A stretch of 64,000 bases of DNA. Origin: CAIVVT01 sp052145115 (lineage in GTDB: Bacteria > Acidobacteriota > Terriglobia > Bryobacterales > Bryobacteraceae). Numbering within the stretch: position 1 is the first letter of the stretch; every line of letters starts with the position of its first letter. A program made the position numbers and the translations under genes. The notes under the pieces are model-generated. The model ran no database searches. It saw only the letters and a program-made list of their open reading frames with translations, and was not told the DNA's origin. The DNA lies in NCBI GenBank assembly GCA_052145115.1, contig JBKQPG010000085.1, positions 1 through 64,000 on the forward strand. The letters run 5' to 3'. Positions 1 to 8,839 of this stretch are shown here, piece by piece.

Positions 1-2183
1 TGGATCTGGCCTCGCAGGTGCTCTCGCGGCGCCCGGGAATGCGGCTGATTGTGGCCCTGGTGGAGGGTCCGCCCGTGTCCGGCGAAGCCGAAGTCACGGT
101 CAGGCAGATCATCGATTTCTGCCAGCAGAACGCGGTGCGCGTGGTCGTGCTGGATAGCGGGCCGGGGGAAGGGAAGGACTCCAGCCCGCTGCTCCAATCG
201 ATGGCCCGGCAGACCGGCGGAGCCTGGGTCCATGAGGCCAAGGCGCTGGAGACCAGCGTGCTGATGATCGCGCCCGTCCACCACCCGGGCTCGGAAAACG
301 ACCCGGAGGCTCTGATACCCCCGGCCGCGCCGTCAACCCTGCCCGCAGCGGCGTCGGCTCCCGCAACGCCAAAATCGCCGCCGCCCGCAACGTTTGCCGG
401 CCCGGCCCGCAACGCGCGGGCCGCGCTGGAGACGCCGCCGGCGCCCCCGGTTTACGTGCGCTTCGTGCGCACTTCCCCCAGTACCTCGCAGGTGCACGGG
501 ATGGATATGAACATCAGCGCGGGACGAGGGGGCATCTCGACGACCGACGTCGGGCCGGAAACCGACTACTCGGCGGGGCCCATGCAGGGGCTGCTGCTGG
601 TGGAGTCGCCGCTGAGCGCGCTGAAGTACGATGTGGACGATCGCAACGGGACTTATCTGGGCCGGGCGCGAATTACAGAGATCGCGCGCAACGCGGACGG
701 CAAGGCGGTGTGGACAGCGAAGAAGGAAGTCACGCTGCGCGGACCACTGCACAAGCTCGACGCGCGCCTGAAGGGCAACCTGTACCTGATGCGCTCGGTC
801 CAGTTGCCGGCCGGAAAATACACGCTGGAAGGGACTGTCGAGGATCTGATCGCCGGCACCACGGGCGCGGTGAGTTCGCCTTTGCGCACCGGCAAGGGAT
901 TGCCCGGATTCACAGTCAGCGACGCGCTGTTCGTGCGGCCCTACAACTCAACCGCCGACAGGTTCGAGGCCGACCAGGTGCTGGTCTACGATACCCAGGC
1001 CATTTCGCCCCTGCTCAATCCGGTTTTCCACGCCGGCGAACCTTTCGACCTGCAGTTGTACTTCGTCGTCTATCCGGATTCTTTCGGCGGCCAGCCCCAG
1101 TTGAACCTCGAAATCCTGCGCAACGGGCACGTGGTTGGCCGCACGAATCTCCCGTTCATGGATAAGATCCGCGACAGCGCCAGGGATGGCGGGAGTATGG
1201 ATGCGGGGGGCATGGGCGGACAGAAGCACGAGTTCCCTTACCTGGCCACTTTGAAGAACACAAAACTGGGGGCCGGCGACTTTGAGGCGCGGGTCACCAT
1301 CCAGCAGGACAAGTACGTCCTGACGCGCAGCGCGTCGTTCCGCGTGCTGGGTACGGAGAAGCTCGTTGCCGAGAGGACCGCAGGGCCGTCCGCCGCCCCG
1401 GCGCCGGCCGAGGATGAGTACGCCGACGTCGTGCTGCCGGAGATCGACCCGGTGAGCGTCCATTCGGGCGGACCGGCGCTGCCGCAGCTCGATCAACAAC
1501 GCCTGTGGAGCGAAGCCGCGGCCAGCGCCCTGGGCTACTCGGCGCACCTGCCGAACTTTCGTTGCAGCCAGGACACGCATCGCCTGACAGCGCCCATGAA
1601 GAGCCCGCAGGAGCTGCACCAGAGCGATGCGATCAAGGAAGAACTGACTTACGAAGACGGTAAGGAGAGCTACCGCACGCTGGAAGTCAACGGCCTCAAA
1701 TCCGACAAGACGCGTAGCGCCATGAAGGGCGTCCATTCCCGCGGCGAGTTCGGGACGATGCTGAAGGGCCTGTTCAGTCCCGAGGTCGCGGCCGTTTACA
1801 AATGGGACGGCCAGGCCATGGTGGGCGGCGCGATGTGCGAGGTGTTCAATGTTTCGGTCCCTCCGGAGAAATCGAATTTTGTCCTGTATCTCAACACGCG
1901 GCAGGAGGTGGCCGGGTATACGGGACGGGTATTTATCGAGGATGAGACCGGCATGGTGCGGCGGCTCGTCATCCAAGGCAACAAACTGCCCAAGGACTTC
2001 GGGCTCCAGTCGCCCGCTTTCTCTCTCGATTACGGCATGGTCAGAATCGGGACCCAGGATTACCTGCTGCCGCTGCGCTCGGTGATGCAGGTCCGTCAGG
2101 GCAAGATCCTGGTCCGCAACGAGACGGTCTTCGAGCAGTACCGCAAGTTCGAGGCGTCGTCGCTAATCAAGTTCAACAATTGA
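1..2183 (+). CDS. VWFA-related Acidobacteria-type protein, 5' truncated
   Basis: The reading frame is open from the first codon of the window (from base 3), with no stop before the GTG at 18, so the gene starts upstream and only its C-terminal part is present. The first ~90 visible residues look like the second half of a von Willebrand A fold (strand motifs around LIVALVEG and VRVVVLDSG, then a helix ending in GGAW). A Pro/Ala-rich linker follows (~100-140), then ~550 residues with no fold I can name. In acidobacterial VWFA-related proteins this layout belongs to large secreted proteins of unknown role. No membrane segment is visible in the part seen. The assignment rests on architecture and is moderate. 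Confidence 0.6.
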   Translation, partial: DLASQVLSRRPGMRLIVALVEGPPVSGEAEVTVRQIIDFCQQNAVRVVVLDSGPGEGKDSSPLLQSMARQTGGAWVHEAKALETSVLMIAPVHHPGSENDPEALIPPAAPSTLPAAASAPATPKSPPPATFAGPARNARAALETPPAPPVYVRFVRTSPSTSQVHGMDMNISAGRGGISTTDVGPETDYSAGPMQGLLLVESPLSALKYDVDDRNGTYLGRARITEIARNADGKAVWTAKKEVTLRGPLHKLDARLKGNLYLMRSVQLPAGKYTLEGTVEDLIAGTTGAVSSPLRTGKGLPGFTVSDALFVRPYNSTADRFEADQVLVYDTQAISPLLNPVFHAGEPFDLQLYFVVYPDSFGGQPQLNLEILRNGHVVGRTNLPFMDKIRDSARDGGSMDAGGMGGQKHEFPYLATLKNTKLGAGDFEARVTIQQDKYVLTRSASFRVLGTEKLVAERTAGPSAAPAPAEDEYADVVLPEIDPVSVHSGGPALPQLDQQRLWSEAAASALGYSAHLPNFRCSQDTHRLTAPMKSPQELHQSDAIKEELTYEDGKESYRTLEVNGLKSDKTRSAMKGVHSRGEFGTMLKGLFSPEVAAVYKWDGQAMVGGAMCEVFNVSVPPEKSNFVLYLNTRQEVAGYTGRVFIEDETGMVRRLVIQGNKLPKDFGLQSPAFSLDYGMVRIGTQDYLLPLRSVMQVRQGKILVRNETVFEQYRKFEASSLIKFNN

Positions 2184-2324
2184 TCGTGCCGGGAACTGCA
2201 ATTCGGAGATCAACACTTGGCGGTCTGTGATAAAGTCACCCCGATCCAGGAGCCCCAATGGAAATCCTGGATCAATGCTGCCTATCATCGCCCAACGGAA
2301 ACCCTGAATCAGGAGCAGCGCAGA

Positions 2325-3881
2325 ATGAGAATTCGATGGCGGACCAGTTCGTATGCGGCGTTCATCGCACTCGCGATCAGTGCAACGGCAGCGGTCGCTG
2401 CGAAGTCCGGACCACCTGCGAACCAAGATCCAGACAAGCCGCGGATCAACGGGCCATCGATCTATGGCGCGCGCCCTGGCCATCCTTTCCTCTATAGGAT
2501 TCCGGCAACTGGCAGGCGTCCGATGCAGTTTTTCGCCTCGGGTCTTCCACAGGGCCTGAGCCTCGATCGGGTCAGTGGCATCATCAACGGCGCCGCGAAG
2601 TTTCAAAGCGACACCACCGTTGTTCTCAGGGCTAAGAATTCGCTCGGAAGCTGCGAGCGAAAGTTCCGTATCGTCATTGGGAACGAGTTGGCCCTCACTC
2701 CGCCGATGGGCTGGAGTTCCTGGTACATCCTAATGGCTTCAATGAACAACCATGACATCCGGGGGCAAGCCGACGCCATGATCTCCTCCGGCCTGGCCGA
2801 CCACGGCTATTCCTATATCGACATCGACGAAGGCTGGAATATCAAGCCTTCCAAAACGCCCGGGAGTACGCCTGGACGCGACGCTCGGGGGAACCTGAAC
2901 AGCAGCGATCGATTCCCCGACATGAAAGCCCTCACTGGCTACATCCACAAGAAAGGGCTGAAGGCCGGCATTTATAGTTCGCCGGGACCGCTCGACTGCG
3001 GAGGGTACGCAGGGAGTTATGGGTACGAACAGCAGGATGCAAAGCTCTTCGCAGCCTGGGGATTTGATCTTCTGAAATACGACAAGTGCTCGTACCCGGC
3101 CAAGGACAATTCTCCTGCGGAACAGCAGAAGCCCTATCGGCTCATGGGCACGATCCTGGCTGGGCTGGACCGCGACTTCATTCTCAATCTGTGCCAGTAC
3201 GGCGATGGAGAGGTTTGGAGCTGGGCCCGCGAGATAGGCGGACATTTCTGGAGAACAACTGGAGACCTGGGATGGGGGCCGAGAGGCGTTTATAGCCTGT
3301 GGGATAACATCGCCCGCGACCTCGATGAGCCGCGCGACATTGCGAAGTGGGCGGGACCAGGCGGGTGGAACGATCTGGACAATGTGCTGATCGGCACGAT
3401 TGCCTATGGTCCTTCTGATGACCTACAGCCCAGTGCTGATCTTAGGTACATGCCAGCGCCGCTGACTCCGGACGAACAGTACACCTATATGAGTTTCTGG
3501 AGCCTGCAGGCGGCTCCGCTCATTCTTGGCAGCGATCTTACAAAGCTCGATCAGTTCACGCTGAGTCTTTTGACCAATGACGAGGTCATTGCCGTGGACC
3601 AGGATCCGCTGGGTAAACAGGCCACGCGAGTCTTCAGTAGTGGTGGACTTTCCGTCTGGGCCAAGGAGCTCGAGGACGGGTCGAAGGCCGTGGGTCTCTT
3701 TAATCTTGGGGATCGCGAAACGAAGGTTGTTGCCCGCTGGGATGACCTGGGGATCACCGGAATGCGGGTCGTCCGCGACCTGTGGAAGCAGAAGGACCTG
3801 GGGGAATTCGAGCGCGAATTCCAGGCGCGCGTGGCGCCGCATGGAGTTGTTCTGGTGAGAATCTCAGAGCAGGGAAAATGA
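2325..3881 (+). CDS. GH27 alpha-galactosidase, secreted
   Basis: Likely hydrolyses terminal alpha-galactosyl residues outside the cytoplasm. I chose ATG 2325 because AGGAG at 2311-2315 precedes it and it opens directly onto a signal peptide (MRIRWRTSSYAAFIALAIS..., cleavage near AVAA). A putative Ig-like region covers ~35-120. The catalytic barrel starts at LTPPMGWSSW, a GH27 hallmark. D253 in LLKYDKCSY matches the family nucleophile and D314 in WRTTGDLGW matches the acid/base. GPGGWNDLDN carries the conserved third signature, with Leu in place of the usual Pro. A C-terminal beta domain follows. At 518 residues it is long for GH27 because of the N-terminal extension. It appears monocistronic, with a 235-bp gap downstream. 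Confidence 0.9.
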   Translation: MRIRWRTSSYAAFIALAISATAAVAAKSGPPANQDPDKPRINGPSIYGARPGHPFLYRIPATGRRPMQFFASGLPQGLSLDRVSGIINGAAKFQSDTTVVLRAKNSLGSCERKFRIVIGNELALTPPMGWSSWYILMASMNNHDIRGQADAMISSGLADHGYSYIDIDEGWNIKPSKTPGSTPGRDARGNLNSSDRFPDMKALTGYIHKKGLKAGIYSSPGPLDCGGYAGSYGYEQQDAKLFAAWGFDLLKYDKCSYPAKDNSPAEQQKPYRLMGTILAGLDRDFILNLCQYGDGEVWSWAREIGGHFWRTTGDLGWGPRGVYSLWDNIARDLDEPRDIAKWAGPGGWNDLDNVLIGTIAYGPSDDLQPSADLRYMPAPLTPDEQYTYMSFWSLQAAPLILGSDLTKLDQFTLSLLTNDEVIAVDQDPLGKQATRVFSSGGLSVWAKELEDGSKAVGLFNLGDRETKVVARWDDLGITGMRVVRDLWKQKDLGEFEREFQARVAPHGVVLVRISEQGK

Positions 3882-4116
3882 CCGCGGAGCGTCCGGCAAA
3901 GGCGGTTGTGCGCTCTTTAACGCTATCTCGTGACACAGCCACCGCAGTCCGACGATTTGCAGGTACTGACAGACCCTCGTGTCGACGCTTGCCGCGTGCT
4001 TCGGAGCCGCTCGCCGTCGTTTCAGAGATGGAATGAGAAGGCGGCGACCCGCTTTGCTGCATCGCTCGCCGTCAGCGCTCCTTGGGCCCTTTCCAACAGA
4101 CTGCTAGACTGCTCCC

Positions 4117-5019
4117 ATGCCCGCCCATCGCCAGGGATCGCTTCACCTCTTCCGGTTCGCCGGGATCGATGTCTTTCTGCACTGGTCCTGGTTTCTCGTC
4201 GCGCTGTTCGAGGTCCAGGCTCGCAATCGCAACTATAGCTCGCCGCTCTGGAACTTAGCCGAGTATCTTTCGCTCTTCCTGATCGTGTTGCTGCATGAGT
4301 TCGGGCACTCGCTGGCCTGCCGTCAGGTCGGCGGCACGGCTAACACGATTGTCCTGTGGCCGCTGGGAGGAGTCGCTTTTGTCGACCCGCCGCAGCGCCC
4401 CGGCGCGACGTTATGGAGCATCGCCGCCGGCCCGCTGGTCAACGTAGCCCTTGTTCCAGTCCTCTATCTGGCGGCAATGATCGTCAGTGCATCCCAATGG
4501 GCGCCCGCATCGGCTGACGTCTCAATGCTGTTGCGCTCCCTGTTCGCCATCAACCTCTTCATACTGGCCTTCAACCTGCTGCCGATCTACCCCTTGGACG
4601 GCGGCCAGATCCTGCGCTCCCTGCTGTGGTTCTTCCTGGGGCGCGCCCGCAGTCTGATGGTGGCCGCGTTTTTCGGCCTCGTGGTGCTCGTCGCCGCTCT
4701 CGGACTGGCGCTCTGGTCTTGGTCTCTGTGGTACGCGATTATGGCCTACTTCCTCTTGGCCAACTGCTGGCGCGGGCTGCAAACCGCTCGCACGATGCTG
4801 GAAATCGCGAAGCTGCCGCGCCGGGAGGGCTTCGCCTGCCCCAGTTGCCACGCCGCGCCGCCCTATGGCGACTTCTGGCGTTGCCCGCACTGCGGACAGC
4901 CCTTCGACCCCTTCAGCGCGGAATCGAGGTGCCATTGCATGACCGGGATCGTGACAGCTTCCTGCCTCCTCTGCGGCGCCAGGCATCCGGTCGGCGAATG
5001 GGTGCTCGCCCCCGCCTGA
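4117..5019 (+). CDS. M50-family membrane metalloprotease with C-terminal zinc ribbons
   Basis: A site-2-protease-type integral membrane peptidase. The zinc site HEFGH is at residues 60-64 in the second hydrophobic segment, and the third ligand motif YPLDGGQ has its Asp at 161. Several further hydrophobic helices fall between residues 17 and 220, resembling the SpoIVFB/YwhC branch with no PDZ domain. After ~235 the protein becomes soluble and Cys-rich (CPSC, CPHCG, CHC, CLLCG), consistent with one or two zinc ribbons, which is not part of the minimal family. The substrate is unknown. It lies ~280 bp upstream of the three double-glycine peptides on the same strand; a functional link is possible but not shown. 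Start is ATG 4117; no strong Shine-Dalgarno is visible. Confidence 0.85.
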   Translation: MPAHRQGSLHLFRFAGIDVFLHWSWFLVALFEVQARNRNYSSPLWNLAEYLSLFLIVLLHEFGHSLACRQVGGTANTIVLWPLGGVAFVDPPQRPGATLWSIAAGPLVNVALVPVLYLAAMIVSASQWAPASADVSMLLRSLFAINLFILAFNLLPIYPLDGGQILRSLLWFFLGRARSLMVAAFFGLVVLVAALGLALWSWSLWYAIMAYFLLANCWRGLQTARTMLEIAKLPRREGFACPSCHAAPPYGDFWRCPHCGQPFDPFSAESRCHCMTGIVTASCLLCGARHPVGEWVLAPA

Positions 5020-5295
5020 GGCAACGGTTTAACTCAGAATCCCCATCCGCCGCGCCCATCTCAGTCCGGACTTCTATCGATAGCTGCGTGGGCCACCGGA
5101 AGCCTCGCTCGAACGGGCTGGCTGGAGTTCCCTCCTGCGCAACCCGAACTCAGAAGGGATATTATTGCCGGCACCTTCAAATTAACCGGCGCAGCAGCGT
5201 TTGAGATGCCAAAAGGATGCCAAATAGATTGCCGATGTCGTTGAGGAGTGATACCCTATCTTGAAGTGAATTTTAGAAAGATGGAGGGGATCGAC

Positions 5296-5430
5296 ATGGG
5301 AAGACTGGAAGAGAACGTCTCTAAGGCGTCATCTGACCCGGACGAGTCGGAGTTGAATCAGCAGGAATTGGACGACGTGACAGGCGGAAGCGGCCCCGGC
5401 GGTGGTGGTCCACCGACGCCGCACCATTAA
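5296..5430 (+). CDS. Double-glycine leader mini-peptide, copy 1
   Basis: A 44-residue peptide. Residues 1-31 are acidic and end in ELNQQELDDVTGG, the shape of a bacteriocin/RiPP double-glycine leader. After GG comes a 13-residue Gly/Pro-rich tail ending in His-His. ATG 5296 was chosen over the in-frame ATG 5281 because it aligns with the starts of copies 2 and 3 and has GGAGGGGA at 5283-5290. The leader is almost identical to those of the next two genes while the tail differs. Function is unknown; a C39-type exporter or modifying enzyme would be expected for a classical system and none is seen nearby. Confidence 0.65.
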   Translation: MGRLEENVSKASSDPDESELNQQELDDVTGGSGPGGGGPPTPHH

Positions 5431-5459
5431 GTAGGTTTTGGGAAGAGGGAGGGATCGAT

Positions 5460-5603
5460 ATGGAAGAACTGGAACAGGGCGTTCCTGAAGCTGCATCCGG
5501 CGCGGACGAGTCGGAGTTGAAACAGCAGGAAATGGACGACGTGACAGGCGGAACCAACGCCGGCGGTACTAGTGGTGGATCGGTTGGGTGGCCGCCCCAC
5601 TAA
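5460..5603 (+). CDS. Double-glycine leader mini-peptide, copy 2
   Basis: A 47-residue peptide with GAGGGAGGG just upstream of ATG 5460. The leader (residues 1-31) ends in KQQEMDDVTGG. The 16-residue tail is rich in Gly, Ser, Thr and Asn and ends in GWPPH, the only Trp in the trio. It begins 29 bp after the stop of copy 1, so the two are probably cotranscribed. The leader DNA is nearly identical to copy 3 over about 90 bases, pointing to recent tandem duplication. It was identified by reading the sequence and by its match to its neighbours. Confidence 0.65.
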   Translation: MEELEQGVPEAASGADESELKQQEMDDVTGGTNAGGTSGGSVGWPPH

Positions 5604-5667
5604 CACGGACCGCCAGCAGCGGCCGCTCTAGGTGAAGATGGTCTTTGAAGAGGGGAGAAGGCTACAC

Positions 5668-5808
5668 ATGGAAGAGCTGGGAAAAGACGCTCCTGAGGCT
5701 GCATCCGGCGCGGACGAGTCGGAGTTGAATCAGCAGGAATTGGACGACGTGACGGGCGGAACCAACGCCGGCGGTAATAGTGGTGGACCGATTGGGCCGG
5801 TCCATTAA
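5668..5808 (+). CDS. Double-glycine leader mini-peptide, copy 3
   Basis: A 46-residue peptide starting at ATG 5668, with a purine-rich AGGGGAGAAGG ribosome site upstream. The leader ends in NQQELDDVTGG; the 15-residue tail is Gly/Asn-rich and ends in GPVH. It starts 64 bp after the stop of copy 2. Across the trio, leader residues 16-31 are nearly invariant, whereas the tail keeps only low complexity and a terminal His. That pattern of conserved leader and variable core is typical of secreted or modified precursor peptides. The gene converges with kbl on the other strand, 38 bp away. Confidence 0.65.
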   Translation: MEELGKDAPEAASGADESELNQQELDDVTGGTNAGGNSGGPIGPVH

Positions 5809-5846
5809 CACGCACCGCCGGCAGCGACGGAACTCCTGAATACGAT

Positions 5847-7034
5847 TTACGCCGGCAGGATGGCCATGCGGCGCGCCACCCGCGTCAGCGTCTCCACGGC
5901 GCGGTCCAGGTGGGCCCTCGTGTGCGCCGCGGTGACGATGGTGCGGATCCGCGCCTTGCCCTTCGGCACGGTCGGAAATCCGATGCCCGTGGCCCACAGC
6001 CCCTCCTGGAACAGCTCGGCCGAGAACTCGTGCGCCGTCCGCGTCTCGCCGACGATCAGCGGCGTAATCGGCGTCTGGGTGGCGCCGATGTCGAACCCCG
6101 CCGCCCTCAGCGCAGCCTGGTAATAGCGCGTGTTCTCCCACAGCCGCGCCACGCGCTCCGGCTCCTGCTCCAGGATCTCGAACGCCGCCATGCACGCCGC
6201 CGTCACAGCCGGCGGATGCGACGTCGAAAACAGGAACGGCCGCGCGCGGTGGTACAGATACTCGATCAGGTCGCGGCTTCCGCAGACGTAGCCGCCGAGC
6301 ACGCCGACCGCTTTCGAGAGCGTTCCCACCTGCACCTGCACGCGCCCGTGCAGGCCGAAGTGATCGACCGTGCCGCGTCCGTGCGATCCGAGCACCCCCG
6401 AGGCGTGCGCGTCGTCGACCATCATGATCGCCCCGTAGCGCTCCGCCAGCGCCGTTAATTTGTCCAGCGGACCGATGTCGCCGTCCATCGAAAACACGCC
6501 GTCGGTGATCAGCAGCTTGTGGCCTGGTGTATCTTTCAACCCTTCCAGCAGCTCCTCCGCGTGCGCCACGTCGCGATGCCGGAAGACGTGGATCTTGGCC
6601 CGCGACAGCCGGCAGCCGTCGATGATCGAGGCATGGTTCAGCTCGTCCGAAACAATATGGTCCTCGGGCGTTAGAATCGAACTGACCGTGCCCGCGTTGG
6701 CCGTGAAGCCGCTCTGAAAAACCACGCACGCCTCGGCCTGTTTGAACGCCGCGATGCGCCGCTCCAGCTCCATGTGCATCGCCATCGTGCCGGTGATCGT
6801 GCGCACCGCGCCCGTCCCCGCGCCGTACCGCCGCGCCGCCTCGATCGCGGCTTCCTTCAACTTCGGATGGTCGGCCAGGCCCAGATAGTTGTTGGACGCC
6901 AGGTTGATCACCTCCTGGCCGTCCACGCGGCTGACCGGGTCGCAGGCGCTTTCGAGTTCCCGCAGCCGGAAGTACCCTCCGCTGCGCTTCAGCTCGTCGA
7001 GCTGTTCGGTGAGATAGGCCAGTGGATTCTGCAT
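5847..7034 (-). CDS. kbl: Glycine C-acetyltransferase (2-amino-3-ketobutyrate CoA ligase)
   Basis: PLP-dependent alpha-oxoamine synthase that would split 2-amino-3-ketobutyrate with CoA into glycine and acetyl-CoA (threonine degradation), or run in reverse. At 395 residues it matches Kbl length. Visible motifs are NLASNNYLGLADHP near the N-terminus, VDDAHASGVLG (the PLP-pyridine Asp) and the PLP lysine in GTLSKAVGVLGGY (~240). ATG 7034 has AGGAA six bases upstream; an ATG six bases earlier has no room for a ribosome site. No threonine dehydrogenase is adjacent, so the closely related 8-amino-7-oxononanoate synthase (BioF) cannot be excluded, though Kbl fits better. It is divergent from eno; a TATACT hexamer on its strand lies at 7071-7076. 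Confidence 0.82.
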   Translation of the reverse strand: MQNPLAYLTEQLDELKRSGGYFRLRELESACDPVSRVDGQEVINLASNNYLGLADHPKLKEAAIEAARRYGAGTGAVRTITGTMAMHMELERRIAAFKQAEACVVFQSGFTANAGTVSSILTPEDHIVSDELNHASIIDGCRLSRAKIHVFRHRDVAHAEELLEGLKDTPGHKLLITDGVFSMDGDIGPLDKLTALAERYGAIMMVDDAHASGVLGSHGRGTVDHFGLHGRVQVQVGTLSKAVGVLGGYVCGSRDLIEYLYHRARPFLFSTSHPPAVTAACMAAFEILEQEPERVARLWENTRYYQAALRAAGFDIGATQTPITPLIVGETRTAHEFSAELFQEGLWATGIGFPTVPKGKARIRTIVTAAHTRAHLDRAVETLTRVARRMAILPA

Positions 7035-7167
7035 CACCATTTCCTGAGCGGCGTCTCCGCTTCCGATTGCAGTATAGCGAGGCCCGCGATCGCCGGAGCC
7101 GGCCGCGGGCGGCTGTGAGAGAATAATACTTCGTCCTCTGATTCCATCCTCCGGAGATAATTCACCT

Positions 7168-8454
7168 ATGACCGAAATCGTAGAAATCAAGGCCCGCGAG
7201 ATCCTCGATTCGCGCGGCAATCCGACCGTGGAAGCCGACGTATTCCTGGCCGACGGCGTGATGGGGCGCGCGGCCGTGCCTTCCGGCGCATCGACCGGCG
7301 AACATGAAGCCGTCGAGCTGCGCGATGGCGACAAGAGCCGCTACCAGGGCAAGGGAACGTTGAAGGCGGTCGGCAACATCACCACCGAGATCGAGCCCGC
7401 ACTGCTCGGCATGGACGCCATCGACCAGTCGGCCATCGACCACAAGATGATCGAGCTGGACGGCACGCCCACCAAGGGCCGCCTCGGCGCCAACGCGATC
7501 CTGGCCGTGTCGCTGGCCACCGCGCGCGCCGCGGCCGAGTGCCTGATGACGCCGCTGTACCGCTACCTGGGCGGCGTCCACGCCAACATCCTGCCGGTGC
7601 CGATGATGAACATCATCAACGGCGGCGCGCACGCCGACAACTGCGTCGATCCGCAGGAATTCATGATCGTGCCGCACGGCGTGCCGAGTTTCGCCGAGGC
7701 CATCCGCGCCGGGTCGGAAGTGTTCCACAACCTGAAGAGCGTGTTGAAGAAACGCGGCTATGCCACGTCGGTCGGCGACGAGGGTGGCTTTGCGCCGAAC
7801 CTGAAGTCGAACGAGGAAGCGGTGGAAGTGATCGTCGAAGCGATCCAGAAGGCCGGCTACAAGCCTGGCGAGCAGGTCTCCATCGCGCTCGACCCAGCGG
7901 CCAGCGAGTTCTACGACCAGGACAAGAAGAAGTACGTCTTCAAGAAGTCGGACCACCGCGAGCTGGACTCCGAACAGATGATCGAGTTTTGGAGCGACTG
8001 GGTGGCCAAGTATCCGATCATCTCGATCGAGGACGGCATGGCCGAGTTCGACTGGGACGGCTGGAAGAAGATGACCGACGCTTTGGGCAAGAAGATCCAA
8101 CTCGTCGGCGACGACATCTACGTCACCAACCCCGCGATCTTCGCCCGCGGAATCGAGCGCGGCATCGCCAACTCCATCCTGATCAAGCTCAACCAGATCG
8201 GCACGCTCACCGAAACGCTGGACACCATGCGCATGGCCACCACCGCCGGCTACACCAACGTGGTGTCGCACCGCTCCGGCGAGACCGAGGACAGCTTCAT
8301 CGCCGACCTGGCCGTCGCCACCGGCTGCGGCCAGATCAAGACCGGCTCGGCCAGCCGCACCGATCGCCTCTGCAAGTACAACCAGTTGATCCGCATCGAG
8401 CAGGAGCTCGGCAAGAGCGCGATCTTCGCCGGCCGGAAGGCGTTCAAGCAGTAA
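7168..8454 (+). CDS. eno: Enolase
   Basis: Phosphopyruvate hydratase of glycolysis, interconverting 2-phosphoglycerate and phosphoenolpyruvate in the cytosol. The 428-residue length and sequence are standard: N-terminal IKAREILDSRGNPTVE, the mobile loop PSGASTGEHEA, the metal ligands in SIEDGMAE and LVGDDIYVTN, the catalytic lysine in LIKLNQIGT, and the signature VVSHRSGETEDSFIADLAV. ATG 7168 is preceded by CCGGAGATAA. It is monocistronic, divergent from kbl, and lies 708 bp upstream of gpmA, which catalyses the preceding glycolytic step. Confidence 0.98.
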   Translation: MTEIVEIKAREILDSRGNPTVEADVFLADGVMGRAAVPSGASTGEHEAVELRDGDKSRYQGKGTLKAVGNITTEIEPALLGMDAIDQSAIDHKMIELDGTPTKGRLGANAILAVSLATARAAAECLMTPLYRYLGGVHANILPVPMMNIINGGAHADNCVDPQEFMIVPHGVPSFAEAIRAGSEVFHNLKSVLKKRGYATSVGDEGGFAPNLKSNEEAVEVIVEAIQKAGYKPGEQVSIALDPAASEFYDQDKKKYVFKKSDHRELDSEQMIEFWSDWVAKYPIISIEDGMAEFDWDGWKKMTDALGKKIQLVGDDIYVTNPAIFARGIERGIANSILIKLNQIGTLTETLDTMRMATTAGYTNVVSHRSGETEDSFIADLAVATGCGQIKTGSASRTDRLCKYNQLIRIEQELGKSAIFAGRKAFKQ

Positions 8455-8466
8455 GCGCATCCTAAC

Positions 8467-8501
8467 GGCTGGGTGCGCCGCTCGCAGATTCGCCCAGCCG
8501 C
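8467..8501 (+). terminator. Hairpin downstream of eno
   Basis: CGGCTGGG (8467-8474) pairs perfectly with CCCAGCCG (8494-8501) across a 19-base loop, 12 bases after the eno stop. There is no following T tract, so it may stabilise the mRNA 3' end rather than terminate intrinsically. Confidence 0.35.
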
Positions 8502-8530
8502 CGAGCCTATGAATTGGTCGGAGCCTGATC

Positions 8531-8725
8531 ATGTCCACGGCGATTCGCAACGAGTTTATGGGAAGCTGGCTTCGGTTCACGGCCATGTGCGTGACAGTCT
8601 TCCTGATCCCAATGGCTGTGCTTTATCTTGTGAGCGGGTTGCTCCGTATAGACACTCAAACGGGGGACCCGGAGACGTTGGTCGCCAAACTCCGGTCGGA
8701 ACGCATCGACCACGGTATGTGGTAA
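8531..8725 (+). CDS. Small single-span membrane protein, unknown
   Basis: A 64-residue frame from ATG 8531 with GGAG eight bases upstream. Residues ~15-39 (LRFTAMCVTVFLIPMAVLYL...) form one clear hydrophobic helix, followed by a short charged tail rich in Asp, Glu, Lys and Arg that ends in HGMW. I recognise no family. The membrane-helix composition and ribosome site favour a real gene, but a frame this short could be chance. Confidence 0.4.
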   Translation: MSTAIRNEFMGSWLRFTAMCVTVFLIPMAVLYLVSGLLRIDTQTGDPETLVAKLRSERIDHGMW

Positions 8726-8839
8726 GTTCGCGCCACATGGCCCGCCGGTAGATCCGATCCGACGGACACAAGCGCCCACGATAACTATGCTCTGGTGACA
8801 CACACGGTAGCGGCATCAGCCCACAAGGGGTGTTAATCA

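Noticed and set aside
948..1976. 342-codon minus-strand frame within the VWFA-related gene
   Set aside because: Shadow frame, no ribosome site or recognisable fold.
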